Source: Gilliamella sp. N-G2
GTDB lineage: Bacteria > Pseudomonadota > Gammaproteobacteria > Enterobacterales > Orbaceae
Direction: 5' to 3'
Length of the DNA: 64,000 bases
Assembly (NCBI RefSeq): GCF_002142215.1
Contig: NZ_NAST01000012.1
Location: forward strand, 1 to 64,000
This document shows positions 20,039-29,260 of this stretch, piece by piece. The number at the start of each line of letters is the position of its first letter. Positions within the stretch are counted from its first letter, which is position 1. The notes beneath the pieces are model-generated. The model ran no database searches, was not told the origin of the DNA, and saw only the letters and a program-made list of their open reading frames with translations. A program made the translations under genes and the position numbers.

Positions 20039-21358
20039 TTAAGCAATATCTTTTGCCACATATTTTTGGATATTGTTATTAACTAATAAGAACAGTCCGA
20101 TTAATGCGCCTAATACAAATAATCCAACCACATAAATGGCCGGTGCCATTTTACTAACAAAATCACTAAAAAATGAGATCAGTAATGGGGTTAAACCACC
20201 AGCAATAGCGTAAGCCATATTAAATGAAAAAGATACACCACTATAGCGAACCTGAGTTGGGAATACCTTAACCATAAAATAAGCAAAAGAGCCAACAATT
20301 CCGACACTAAAACCGGCTAAGAAATAAGTGATAAAGAGAAGATTTGCGTTTTCTAATGATAAATAAAATACAGCAATCATGATAGCAGCAATACTACAAC
20401 CAATAACCAGCACTTTGCCCATTGCAAATTTATCCATCATCATGCCATAAAACGTACAACTAATGATAAGTCCAATGATAGCTAATATATTACCTTGTAA
20501 AGCGTCAATTGCCGAAAAACCAAATTGCTTTTGTAATAAAATTGGAGTCATTAACATTATCACCATAATACCGGCAGATAACACCCAAGTTAGTAACATT
20601 GATAAAATAGTTTGTGGTAAATACTGAGTTAAAACGGTTATCACAGGTAATTTTTTAGATAATTCTTCATTCTTACGTTTTTGAATTTCTAGAAAAATAG
20701 GTGTCTCTTTTAACCAACGGCGAAGATACATGGCAATTAAGCCAAAGATACCACCAATAATGAATGGAATTCGCCAGCCCCAATCATTCATTTGTTCTAT
20801 TGATACACTTTTACTCATTATGGTTGATACTAATGAACCCAGCAAAATACCTAAACTTAAACCACTAGTTAAAATACCACAGGCTAGGCCAATTTTGTTT
20901 TTAGGTACATGTTCAGCAACAAATGTCCACGCCCCAGGCACTTCACCACCTACCGCGAGCCCCTGGCATAATCGCATCATTAAGAGTAATAATGGTGCAA
21001 AAATACCGATATTGGCATAAGTAGGCAAACAACCAATAAATAATGTTGGTAACGCCATTAATAGAATACTAAGTGTAAACATTCGTTTGCGGCCAAATAT
21101 ATCACCAAAATGAGCCATCACAATACCACCAAAAGGGCGAATCAAATAGCCAGCCGCAAAAATACCAAAAGTTTGTACTTGACTTAACCATGCAGGCATA
21201 TCATCAGGAAAAAACAGATGGCTAATTGTTATTGAAAAAAAGACAAATATAATAAAATCATAAAACTCCAATGCACCTCCTAATGCTGATAGGGCTAACG
21301 TTTTATAATCCTGATTATTTAATGTTCGCACATTTGTAACTATTGTAGAATTTGGCAT
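20039..21358 (-). CDS. MFS transporter, metabolite:H+ symporter type
   Basis: This 439-residue inner-membrane protein has about twelve hydrophobic segments. ALEFYDFIIFVFF in the first helix, the MFS loop motif AHFGDIFGRKRMF, and the LCQGLAVGGEVPGAWTFVAEH region place it in the metabolite:H+ symporter (MHS) group that includes ProP, ShiA and KgtP. The substrate is not evident. I prefer the ATG at 21358 over that at 21364 because AGGG sits six bases before it, whereas it directly touches the other. It stands alone, upstream of the divergent lacD gene. Confidence 0.87.
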   Translation of the reverse strand: MPNSTIVTNVRTLNNQDYKTLALSALGGALEFYDFIIFVFFSITISHLFFPDDMPAWLSQVQTFGIFAAGYLIRPFGGIVMAHFGDIFGRKRMFTLSILLMALPTLFIGCLPTYANIGIFAPLLLLMMRLCQGLAVGGEVPGAWTFVAEHVPKNKIGLACGILTSGLSLGILLGSLVSTIMSKSVSIEQMNDWGWRIPFIIGGIFGLIAMYLRRWLKETPIFLEIQKRKNEELSKKLPVITVLTQYLPQTILSMLLTWVLSAGIMVIMLMTPILLQKQFGFSAIDALQGNILAIIGLIISCTFYGMMMDKFAMGKVLVIGCSIAAIMIAVFYLSLENANLLFITYFLAGFSVGIVGSFAYFMVKVFPTQVRYSGVSFSFNMAYAIAGGLTPLLISFFSDFVSKMAPAIYVVGLFVLGALIGLFLLVNNNIQKYVAKDIA

Positions 21359-21542
21359 AATCATCCCTGTAAATATTTTTTTACAAACAGTCTATTAATC
21401 TGTACTAATATACCGGAACAAATTGCCATTTAAAAGAAAATATCAAAAAGTTTACACAAAATTAAAACTAGCACTAAATGATTAATAATTGGTCAAATAA
21501 AAACCTACAATGAAAAAATCTTATTAAATGGAGAGTTTTAAA

Positions 21543-22583
21543 ATGGCAACAAAACGCATTTCTCGTGGAAAATTCAACCGTATGCAACAATTATCTAACC
21601 AAGATGGCGTAATTGCAGCATTAGCAATCGATCAGCGTGGTTCAATGGTAAAAATGATGCAAAATGCTGTAGGTCAAGAACGTTATAATATTGATATGGT
21701 ATATGAATTTAAAGAGCTTGTTTCTCAGGAATTAACCAAATATGTTAGTGCCATTTTACTGGATGAAGAACTCGGTTTTAAAGGCATGGCAGCAAAAAAT
21801 AAAAATGCCGGTTTAATTATGTCTTATGAAAAAACTGGATACGATGCCAATACACCAGGACGTTTACCAGATATTTTACCAGAAGATTCACTTCAACGCC
21901 TAATTCAAAAAGGTGCTGATGCAGCGAAAGTACTGGTCTATTATAATCCTGACGATCCGCAAGATATCTTAGATAAAAAACATGCATTTTTAGAGCGTTT
22001 AGGTAACGAAGCGAGAGCAGCTGATATTCCGGTATTTGTAGAACCGATTGTCTATGATAATGCGATTACTGACGATAAAAGTTCGGAATTTGCCAAAATT
22101 AAACCACAAAAAGTGATCAGAACCATTGAAGAATTTACTAAAGATCATTATTACATCGATATTTTAAAAGTAGAAGTACCTGTGCTATTTAAAAATGTTG
22201 AAGGCTTTAACGATAATAATCCTGTGGTATATTCACAAAAACAAGCGGCAGAATACTTTAAACAAGCAAGTGATGCAGCTACCCGCCCATTCATCTATTT
22301 AAGTGCTGGCGTACCAACCAAAACATTCCATGAAGAACTTATCTTTGCTGGTGAACATGGCGCTAAATACAGTGGTATTTTAGGTGGTCGTGCGACTTGG
22401 TTTGAGGGGGTAGCCGCATATGCTAAAGGTAGCAAAGACGGCTTAAAACGTTGGCTTGATACGACTGGCCGTGAAAATGTTGAACAACTAAACAAAATTT
22501 TAAAACAATACGCAACACCTTGGTATAGTGTGTATGGTGGTAAAGATAAGATTGAAATTATTGATCTTAAATTAAGTAATTAA
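21543..22583 (+). CDS. lacD: Tagatose-1,6-bisphosphate aldolase, LacD family
   Basis: LacD is a class I (Schiff-base) aldolase that cleaves tagatose-1,6-bisphosphate to glyceraldehyde-3-phosphate and dihydroxyacetone phosphate. The 346-residue product follows the LacD pattern along its length: ALAIDQRGSMVKMMQ, NAGLIMSYEKTGYD, the likely Schiff-base lysine in DILKVEVPV, and IYLSAGVPTKTF. Firmicute LacD is about 325 residues. GGAGAG precedes the ATG. No lacA, lacB, lacC or tagatose kinase lies nearby, so the substrate must come from elsewhere; related sulfosugar and deoxysugar aldolases share this fold, so the exact substrate is open. The LacD family is best known from Gram-positive bacteria. 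Confidence 0.88.
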   Translation: MATKRISRGKFNRMQQLSNQDGVIAALAIDQRGSMVKMMQNAVGQERYNIDMVYEFKELVSQELTKYVSAILLDEELGFKGMAAKNKNAGLIMSYEKTGYDANTPGRLPDILPEDSLQRLIQKGADAAKVLVYYNPDDPQDILDKKHAFLERLGNEARAADIPVFVEPIVYDNAITDDKSSEFAKIKPQKVIRTIEEFTKDHYYIDILKVEVPVLFKNVEGFNDNNPVVYSQKQAAEYFKQASDAATRPFIYLSAGVPTKTFHEELIFAGEHGAKYSGILGGRATWFEGVAAYAKGSKDGLKRWLDTTGRENVEQLNKILKQYATPWYSVYGGKDKIEIIDLKLSN

Positions 22584-22625
22584 TCGTTTTTGTAGAGATT
22601 TATATAAATAACTCAAATAACAAAT

Positions 22626-22663
22626 AAGAGTACAAGTTTTATTCCTATTTTTCTTGTACTCTT
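22626..22663. terminator. Terminator after lacD
   Basis: AAGAGTACAAG (22626-22636) and CTTGTACTCTT (22653-22663) form a perfect 11-bp stem around a 16-base T-rich loop, followed by CTTATT. It lies between lacD and the convergent grxB. Confidence 0.8.
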
Positions 22664-22733
22664 CTTATTATTAATGAATAACTTGCATAATAGCTAACCA
22701 TCAACTCTGTATACAATTGGATTCTACTTTTTA

Positions 22734-23384
22734 TCAAACCGCCTGATCAAAAAACAGGTTTACCTTACTTAGTTCAGCCATTGACTCTAAATAGGCTTTA
22801 ATTTTAGTAGGAAAAATAAGGCCTTTAACACAAGTTAAATTGCGTAATATCGGGAATAAACATATATCATCCCAAGATAATGTTCCATTACATGCATTCG
22901 ATGCCACAATTAATGGTTCAAGCTGATTTAATAAATCAGATATCTTAGCAATTAATGCATCAGTTTCGGCAAGACAATCAGCAAACGAACCCAATTTTTT
23001 ACTCTTATTAGTAATAAAATTATCAATAGCAGCTTGAGTGGCAAATTCAGCCAAGCCTAATTTTACATATCGAGGACACTCTAATTTAAAGTCATATTGT
23101 TGAAACTGTTTAATTAATGCTTCAATTTCTGGATTTTTAGTTCCACTTAAGATAGGGCTTTTACCATAATTACTATCAACATAAGCAACAATATCAAGAC
23201 TTTCTGGCATATAGCTACCATCTTCCTTTTGTAAGATCGGCACCATTTTTTCACCAATCATACTTGTCGGTGATTTTACATCATCACTGAGAAAGACATG
23301 CTGTTCCACTGGAATATTTTTTAAACCAAAAATCATTCTTGCCCGTACACAAAAAGGACAATGTTCATAAATATACAATTTCAT
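22734..23384 (-). CDS. grxB: Glutaredoxin 2
   Basis: GrxB is a monothiol-disulfide oxidoreductase of glutathione-S-transferase fold that reduces disulfides with glutathione. The 216 residues match E. coli (215). The redox motif CPFC is at 9-12, an N-terminal thioredoxin-like domain ends near EDGSYMPESLDIVAYVD, and an all-helical C-terminal domain follows. Its ATG overlaps the stop of the upstream membrane-protein gene by four bases, so the two are translationally coupled; AGGAG lies inside the upstream gene's end. Confidence 0.95.
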   Translation of the reverse strand: MKLYIYEHCPFCVRARMIFGLKNIPVEQHVFLSDDVKSPTSMIGEKMVPILQKEDGSYMPESLDIVAYVDSNYGKSPILSGTKNPEIEALIKQFQQYDFKLECPRYVKLGLAEFATQAAIDNFITNKSKKLGSFADCLAETDALIAKISDLLNQLEPLIVASNACNGTLSWDDICLFPILRNLTCVKGLIFPTKIKAYLESMAELSKVNLFFDQAV

Positions 23385-24007
23385 ATTCTTCTCCTAAAGC
23401 AATCAATAACCCATAACAAAAGAGCCAGCCCTAAAAACAGTACAAAAACCGATCCTGCAGCATATAGCGCTTTAACATATCCAACCCTAACCACATTAAT
23501 AAAAGGATATGGATATTGATTAGTAAGATAACCCCGTATAAAAATATAAATACCATAAATTAGCATCGACAAAAACGAGCCAACAATGACATTAAATTGG
23601 ATGCGTCGAAATGGCCCCCAAACTAACCAACTTAATACGCCAATAATCGGTAGAATCACATGTAAACTTTCATTGGCAAATTGTAATAACGTATTAGGTG
23701 GTTTATGTATTCCCCTTAAAATTAAGTTATAAACTATCGCGGTTATAAACACCCCGACTAAGCCATTCAATCGTATAACCTTGAAACTATATCGATTACA
23801 GTTGGGATTGAAAGTTAAACATAGACAACTAAATGCCAACATTAGATTAGAAAGTACTGTAAAAAAACTGTAGTAAAATATTATTCGCCCAGTTGGAGTA
23901 TTTGGTTGCCACGGTCTCAGCTGTGTATGCCAATAAATATAAGTTTCAAGACCAATAATAAAAAAAGCATATAACGCAATAAAAAGATTAATATTTCGTT
24001 TTAACAT
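23381..24007 (-). CDS. Pr6Pr-family membrane protein
   Basis: This 208-residue integral membrane protein has about six hydrophobic segments and resembles the Pr6Pr family of uncharacterised six-helix proteins. Recognisable parts are the N-terminal helix ending in ETYIYWHTQLRP, FFTVLSNLML and HVILPIIGVLSWLVWG. No catalytic motif can be named. It forms a two-gene unit with grxB through a four-base overlap. Its ribosome site is weak. Confidence 0.8.
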   Translation of the reverse strand: MLKRNINLFIALYAFFIIGLETYIYWHTQLRPWQPNTPTGRIIFYYSFFTVLSNLMLAFSCLCLTFNPNCNRYSFKVIRLNGLVGVFITAIVYNLILRGIHKPPNTLLQFANESLHVILPIIGVLSWLVWGPFRRIQFNVIVGSFLSMLIYGIYIFIRGYLTNQYPYPFINVVRVGYVKALYAAGSVFVLFLGLALLLWVIDCFRRRI

Positions 24008-24202
24008 AACTTATTATAAAAAATAACAGATAATTCAGTATATAGTAGGCTATAGAAAAGATACAAAATATTATTTCAATATCAACTAAAGTTAATTTTT
24101 TCATTAATTAAACGTTTCGTTTTTTATGCATTCCAAACACAATAATAATGTGACAACTTCAAGTTATTGACAGTTAGTATATAATGTTAACAACTATTAA
24201 AA

Positions 24203-25132
24203 ATGAGTTGGCTTTTAATGTCTGATAAAGATATATCATCACAAAATAAAATATTAATTGAACAATTTCTAGACTCAATTTGGTTAGAACGAAATCTTGC
24301 TGAAAACACGATTGAATCTTACAAACTTGATCTTTTTGCACTAAGCCAATCACTACAATTACAACAAGTTAATTTTCTCACAGCACAATCCATTAACTTA
24401 CAAGAATTTTTACTACAACGAGTTAAAGATGGTTATAAAGCGAGTAGTTCGGCACGTTTATTGAGTGCGACTAAACGTTTCTTCCAATATCTATATCAAG
24501 AAAACTATCGTACCGATGATCCATCAGCTATATTGTCATCACCCAAATTACCAAAAAAGTTACCTAAAGACTTAACTGAATTACAGGTTGATGCCCTACT
24601 AGAATCACCAAGTATTGATGATCCAATTGAGCTGAGAGATAAAGCTATGTTAGAAGTGCTTTATGCTACAGGATTACGAGTTTCAGAATTAGTTAACTTA
24701 GAAATTAGTGACGTCAGCCTAAGGCAAGGAGTGGTACGAGTTGTAGGCAAAGGCAATAAAGAACGTTTAGTTCCTTTAGGTGAAGAAGCAATCTATTGGC
24801 TTGAATACTATTTCAAATATGCGCGCAATGATCTACTAAAAAATGGCCCAGTTGATGTGCTTTTTCCAAGTCGTTTAGGCAAGAAAATGACACGACAGAC
24901 ATTCTGGCATAGAATCAAATATTATGCCATACTAACCGGCATTAATATCGAAGCCCTTTCACCTCATGTACTTAGGCACGCCTTTGCAACGCATCTGCTT
25001 AATCATGGCGCCGATTTACGAGTAGTACAAATGTTACTAGGGCACAGTAGTTTATCAACTACACAAATTTATACACATGTTGCAACAGAAAGATTAAAAC
25101 TATTGCATAGTAAACATCATCCTCGCGCATAG
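24203..25132 (+). CDS. xerD: Site-specific tyrosine recombinase XerD
   Basis: XerD with XerC resolves chromosome dimers at dif, activated by FtsK. The 309-residue product (E. coli: 298) has the SAM-like N-terminal domain (RNLAENTIESYKLDL) and the catalytic domain with ATGLRVSEL, VVGKGNKERLVPLG, HVLRHAFATHLLNHG, LGHSSLSTTQIYTH, which hold the Arg-Lys-His-Arg-His-Tyr set. A second ATG five codons downstream (24218) is an alternative start; neither has a clear ribosome site. It heads the conserved xerD-dsbC-recJ cluster. Confidence 0.97.
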   Translation: MSWLLMSDKDISSQNKILIEQFLDSIWLERNLAENTIESYKLDLFALSQSLQLQQVNFLTAQSINLQEFLLQRVKDGYKASSSARLLSATKRFFQYLYQENYRTDDPSAILSSPKLPKKLPKDLTELQVDALLESPSIDDPIELRDKAMLEVLYATGLRVSELVNLEISDVSLRQGVVRVVGKGNKERLVPLGEEAIYWLEYYFKYARNDLLKNGPVDVLFPSRLGKKMTRQTFWHRIKYYAILTGINIEALSPHVLRHAFATHLLNHGADLRVVQMLLGHSSLSTTQIYTHVATERLKLLHSKHHPRA

Positions 25133-25158
25133 CGGTTCAATCAACTAAGGATAAATGA

Positions 25159-25863
25159 ATGAAAAAATTAGTAATCAGTTTAGGTTTAGCATTGATTTCA
25201 ACTTCGGTATTAGCCTCTGACGCTGATATTACCAAAACAATGGAAAAATTAGGTTTTTCTAATAAAGAAATTACTATCGAAAATAACCCAGTACAAGGGC
25301 TAAAAAGTGTTAACACACCGGATGGTATTTTTTATATTACTGAAGATGGTAAATTTTTAACGCAAGGTCCAATATATAATCTAGAGGGCAATGAACCAGT
25401 AAATATTGCTAACAGTAATAACTTAAAACTAATGAAATCGATTGAAAAAGATGCCATTGTTTATAAAGCACCAAAAGAAAAATATATTATTTCAGTTTTC
25501 ACCGATTACACTTGTCATTATTGTAAATTACTTCATGAAAATATTAATCAATATTTAGATGCGGGTATCTCAGTGCACTATTTTGCCTTCCCTCGAGCAG
25601 GAGCTAGTAGCGATGTAGGTAAAAATATGCAATCTATCTGGAGTGTTGCCGATCGTAAGGCTGCTTTTGATAATGCTTATAAGGGTAATTCAATTTCTCC
25701 AGCTAATAGCATGGTACCTTACGTAACACAACAATTTAATGTTGGTAAAAAATTAGGTATAAGTGGTACTCCAGCATTAGTACTACCTGATGGACAATTA
25801 GTTTCAGGCTATGTTCCTGCTGATAAATTAATCGAAATTTTAAAAAAGAAATCTAAAAATTAG
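25159..25863 (+). CDS. dsbC: Periplasmic disulfide isomerase DsbC
   Basis: DsbC is a V-shaped dimer that reshuffles wrong disulfides in periplasmic proteins. The 234-residue precursor has a signal peptide ending near SVLAS (residue 20), an N-terminal dimerisation domain and a thioredoxin domain with redox motif CHYC at 119-122 (CGYC in E. coli). The cis-proline region SGTPALVLPDG is present. E. coli DsbC carries a second, structural disulfide; both of those positions are serine here (IWSV at 160-163, PANS at 181-184), so the protein has only the redox pair. AAGGAT precedes the ATG. Confidence 0.95.
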   Translation: MKKLVISLGLALISTSVLASDADITKTMEKLGFSNKEITIENNPVQGLKSVNTPDGIFYITEDGKFLTQGPIYNLEGNEPVNIANSNNLKLMKSIEKDAIVYKAPKEKYIISVFTDYTCHYCKLLHENINQYLDAGISVHYFAFPRAGASSDVGKNMQSIWSVADRKAAFDNAYKGNSISPANSMVPYVTQQFNVGKKLGISGTPALVLPDGQLVSGYVPADKLIEILKKKSKN

Positions 25864-25911
25864 TACGTTATAATTTATAACAATTAAAATTTAAATATAA
25901 AATAGAAATGT

Positions 25912-25935
25912 ATGTTAGCGCACATGCGCTAACAT
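25912..25935 (+). promoter_or_regulatory. Hairpin at the recJ translation start
   Basis: ATGTTAGCGC (25912-25921) and GCGCTAACAT (25926-25935) form a perfect 10-bp stem with loop ACAT. It ends 7 bases before the recJ ATG and covers where a ribosome site should be; no Shine-Dalgarno-like sequence is visible. No T-run follows, so a pure terminator role is less likely than translational control or RNA processing. Confidence 0.55.
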
Positions 25936-25942
25936 TTAAAAT

Positions 25943-27676
25943 ATGAAAAATAAATTAACACACCGCCAATTACCTAAAACGCTACCTGAATTATCACCAG
26001 ATATTCCACTATTATTGCAACGAGTCTATGCATTACGTGGAATAACATCTATGCAAGAGTTAGATTATACCACGCGTAACTTATGCAATTATGATAACTT
26101 AGATGGTACCCAAACCGCCGTCGAAATTGTTTATTCAGCTATGCAGAATAACAAGCGGATTATGATTGTCGGTGATTTTGATACTGATGGCGCAACCAGT
26201 ACAGCGCTAACGGTAAAAGCGTTAAAAAAGATGGGATGCCAACATGTCGATTATATCATTCCTAATCGATTTGATGATGGTTACGGTTTAAGTATAAGTG
26301 TTATAAAAAGAGCACTGTTAAAAAAAGCCGATCTAATTATTACTGTTGATAATGGTGTTTCCGCTATTGAGGCGGTTGAATTTGCAAAACAATCAAACTT
26401 AACTGTAATCATTACTGACCATCACTTATGTTCTGAGCAATTACCGGCAGCTGATGCAATCATTAATCCTAATTTACCAAACTGCTCTTTTCCATCTAAG
26501 CACTTAGCTGGTGTCGGTGTTGCATTTTATTTTATGTCAGCTTTACGAGCAAAATTACGCCAAGAAAACTGGTTCAGAACACATAATTTAGAAGAATACA
26601 ACATCGCTAGTTTGTTAGATTTAGTCGCGTTAGGTACTATTGCTGATGTGGTAAAACTCGATCACAATAACCGAATATTGGTTCATCAAGGTATTAATCG
26701 AATCCGATCTGGTTATTGTTGTGCAGGAATAAAAGCACTATTACATATTGCTCGAAAAGATCCCGTATCCTTTACCTCAACCGATCTAGCTTATTATATT
26801 GCCCCACGGCTTAATGCAGCAGGGCGAATGGATAACATGTCTCTTAGCGTTGAATTATTGTTATGTGAAGACTACGATAGTGCTCTTAAACAAGCTAGTG
26901 ATTTAGATATGTTAAATAATGATCGTAAGTTAATTGAACAAACGATGTATAAAGAAGCCTTATCCTATATCCAAGAGTTAGAGCAACAACAATCTTCTTT
27001 CCCAAACTTATTAGTTGTCTATCATCCTGAATGGCACCAAGGTATTATTGGCATCTTATCAGCCCGTTTAAAAGATAAACATTATCGGCCAGTTATTTGC
27101 TTTGCATCTACTGAAGAAGGGATACTAAAAGGTTCAGGACGATCAATAGCCGGTATTCACTTACGAGATTTACTTGATGAGCTGGATCAAAACCATCCCA
27201 ATCTTCTGGTGAGTTTTGGTGGACATGCAATGGCGGTCGGATTAAGCATTCACGAAAACGATTTAGAACGATTTCGAAAACATTTTGAAACACTAATAGA
27301 TAAATGTTTAAACGCCAATACACTTGAGCAAATAATAGAAACCGATGGTGAGATAGACAGCCAAGATTTTAATTATGCGATGGCTAAACAATTAAAAGAA
27401 TCTGGTCCATGGGGTGAAGGATTTACAGAACCGACATTCGATGGCGATTTTATTGTCCATCAACAACGTTTATTTGCTGAAAAACATCTTAGATTAGTAT
27501 TAGAACCGAAAAACGGTGGCCCAATTATTGAAGGCGTATGTTTCAATGTAAATTTAACGCAATGGCCAGATAATACAATAAAAAATGTAAAGATTGTCTA
27601 TCAATTAGATGTTGATGACTTTCGAGGAAATCAGACGGCAAAATTGATGATTAGGCATATTTGGCCTATCGCATAA
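25943..27676 (+). CDS. recJ: Single-stranded-DNA exonuclease RecJ
   Basis: RecJ is a 5'-3' exonuclease for single-stranded DNA, used in RecF-pathway recombination and mismatch repair. The 577 residues equal the E. coli protein in length. The DHH phosphoesterase motifs are visible: VGDFDTDGATS at 77-87 (metal aspartates D78, D80, D82), ITDHHLCSEQ, and SFGGHAMAVGLS in the DHHA1 domain, followed by an OB-like C-terminal part. It lies last in xerD-dsbC-recJ. A hairpin abuts its start, and it lacks an obvious ribosome site. MutH at 59.6 kb acts in the same mismatch repair pathway. Confidence 0.97.
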   Translation: MKNKLTHRQLPKTLPELSPDIPLLLQRVYALRGITSMQELDYTTRNLCNYDNLDGTQTAVEIVYSAMQNNKRIMIVGDFDTDGATSTALTVKALKKMGCQHVDYIIPNRFDDGYGLSISVIKRALLKKADLIITVDNGVSAIEAVEFAKQSNLTVIITDHHLCSEQLPAADAIINPNLPNCSFPSKHLAGVGVAFYFMSALRAKLRQENWFRTHNLEEYNIASLLDLVALGTIADVVKLDHNNRILVHQGINRIRSGYCCAGIKALLHIARKDPVSFTSTDLAYYIAPRLNAAGRMDNMSLSVELLLCEDYDSALKQASDLDMLNNDRKLIEQTMYKEALSYIQELEQQQSSFPNLLVVYHPEWHQGIIGILSARLKDKHYRPVICFASTEEGILKGSGRSIAGIHLRDLLDELDQNHPNLLVSFGGHAMAVGLSIHENDLERFRKHFETLIDKCLNANTLEQIIETDGEIDSQDFNYAMAKQLKESGPWGEGFTEPTFDGDFIVHQQRLFAEKHLRLVLEPKNGGPIIEGVCFNVNLTQWPDNTIKNVKIVYQLDVDDFRGNQTAKLMIRHIWPIA

Positions 27677-27795
27677 GCGATTAAAATCGACTATAATTAT
27701 AATTTTCTACAAAAATCAAATCAGTTAACTAAAATACTGGCAACAGATAAGTTTTATCATCAGTACGATATTTTATACAACAGTAAGGACCAAAA

Positions 27796-29190
27796 ATGCA
27801 TATTCATATTCTTGGAATTTGTGGCACATTTATGGGAGGCATTGCATTAATCGCTCGCTCATTGGGTCATAAAGTCACGGGTTCAGACAAAAATGTTTAC
27901 CCACCAATGAGTACGCTGCTACAAAAAGAACATATTGATATTATTGAAGGAGATGACCCTTCACAATTAAACCCTACTCCTGATCTGGTGATTATTGGTA
28001 ATGCGTTATCAAGAGGAAATCCTTGTGTTGAATATATTTTAGACAACAATATTCCTTATGTTTCTGCACCTCAATGGCTACATGACAACGTTTTACGCGA
28101 ACGTTGGGTGATTGCGGTTGCGGGAACGCATGGTAAAACAACAACTGCCGGTATGGTTAACTGGATTTTAGAGAAACAAGGTTATAACCAAGGTTTTGTT
28201 ATTGGTGGCGTACCTGGTAATTTTGAAGTATCAGCAAGACTAGGTGAAGGTAACTTTTTCGTTATTGAAGCCGATGAATATGATTGTTCATTTTTTGATA
28301 AGCGTTCTAAATTTATGCATTATTGCCCAAAAACATTAATTATGAACAATTTGGAATTTGATCATGCGGATATTTTTGATGATCTTAGTTCAATTCAAAA
28401 ACAATTCCATCATTTAGTTCGTTTAGTACCAAGTAAAGGGTTGATAATTTCACCGCAAGAAGATGTCAATTTAAAACAAGTTTTAACGAAAGGTTGTTGG
28501 AGTGAGCAATCATTCACCGAATCAGAAAATGGCTGGATGGCGAAAAAAATCGCTAATGATGCGAGCCAATTTGCTGTTTACTTTAACAATGAACAGGTTG
28601 GTGAAGTTAACTATTCTCTTGTCGGTGAACATAATATGCATAATGCCTTAATGGCTATTGCAGCAGCACATAATGTCGGTATTAAACCAGCTGATGCTTG
28701 TTTAGCACTGGGATCGTTTTTGAATGCCAAAAGACGTTTAGAATTATATGGCGAAGTTAATAATATTGAGATTTATGATGATTTTGCCCATCATCCAACT
28801 GCAATATTAGCAACTTTAGAAGCATTACGTAGCAAAATTGGTGCAAATCGACGAATATTAGCAGTTTTAGAGCCTCGTTCGAACACCATGAAACTAGGCA
28901 TATCGAAAGATGAACTAGCGCCATCATTAGGTCGTGCAGATGAAATATATATGTTTCAACCAGAACAACTACCTTGGTTAGTTGCTGATGTGGTCGATGC
29001 TTGTATTCAACCCGCTTATTGGTCTGGTGATATTGATTTATTAGTTGAGATGATTACTAAATCAGCTAAACCAACTGATGCAATCTTGATTATGAGTAAT
29101 GGTGGTTTTAATGGTATTCATAATAAGATTTTAGAAAACTTAAAAAAACAACAATTAAAAGATAAATTAGATGAACAACCCTTAATCTAA
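27796..29190 (+). CDS. mpl: UDP-MurNAc:tripeptide ligase Mpl
   Basis: Mpl attaches the recycled tripeptide L-Ala-gamma-D-Glu-meso-DAP directly to UDP-N-acetylmuramate in peptidoglycan recycling. The 464-residue cytoplasmic protein shows the Mur ligase pattern: an N-terminal MHIHILGICGTFMGGIALIA, the ATP loop VAGTHGKTTTAGM near residue 110, IIMNNLEFDHADIF-like metal/carbamoyl region, and a C-terminal EIYDDFAHHPTA domain. AAGGA precedes the ATG. It starts 119 bases after recJ. Confidence 0.95.
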   Translation: MHIHILGICGTFMGGIALIARSLGHKVTGSDKNVYPPMSTLLQKEHIDIIEGDDPSQLNPTPDLVIIGNALSRGNPCVEYILDNNIPYVSAPQWLHDNVLRERWVIAVAGTHGKTTTAGMVNWILEKQGYNQGFVIGGVPGNFEVSARLGEGNFFVIEADEYDCSFFDKRSKFMHYCPKTLIMNNLEFDHADIFDDLSSIQKQFHHLVRLVPSKGLIISPQEDVNLKQVLTKGCWSEQSFTESENGWMAKKIANDASQFAVYFNNEQVGEVNYSLVGEHNMHNALMAIAAAHNVGIKPADACLALGSFLNAKRRLELYGEVNNIEIYDDFAHHPTAILATLEALRSKIGANRRILAVLEPRSNTMKLGISKDELAPSLGRADEIYMFQPEQLPWLVADVVDACIQPAYWSGDIDLLVEMITKSAKPTDAILIMSNGGFNGIHNKILENLKKQQLKDKLDEQPLI

Positions 29191-29217
29191 TAATTGATTA
29201 ATTTACAGATATGATTT

Positions 29218-29234
29218 TGCCACGCAACGTGGCA
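29218..29234 (+). repeat. Short hairpin between mpl and nnr
   Basis: TGCCACG (29218-29224) pairs with CGTGGCA (29228-29234) around a 3-base loop. No T-run follows, so it is not a typical terminator; it may slow decay or reduce read-through between the two genes. Confidence 0.5.
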
Positions 29235-29260
29235 TCTCGTATACAGTGAGAGGTAATCTC

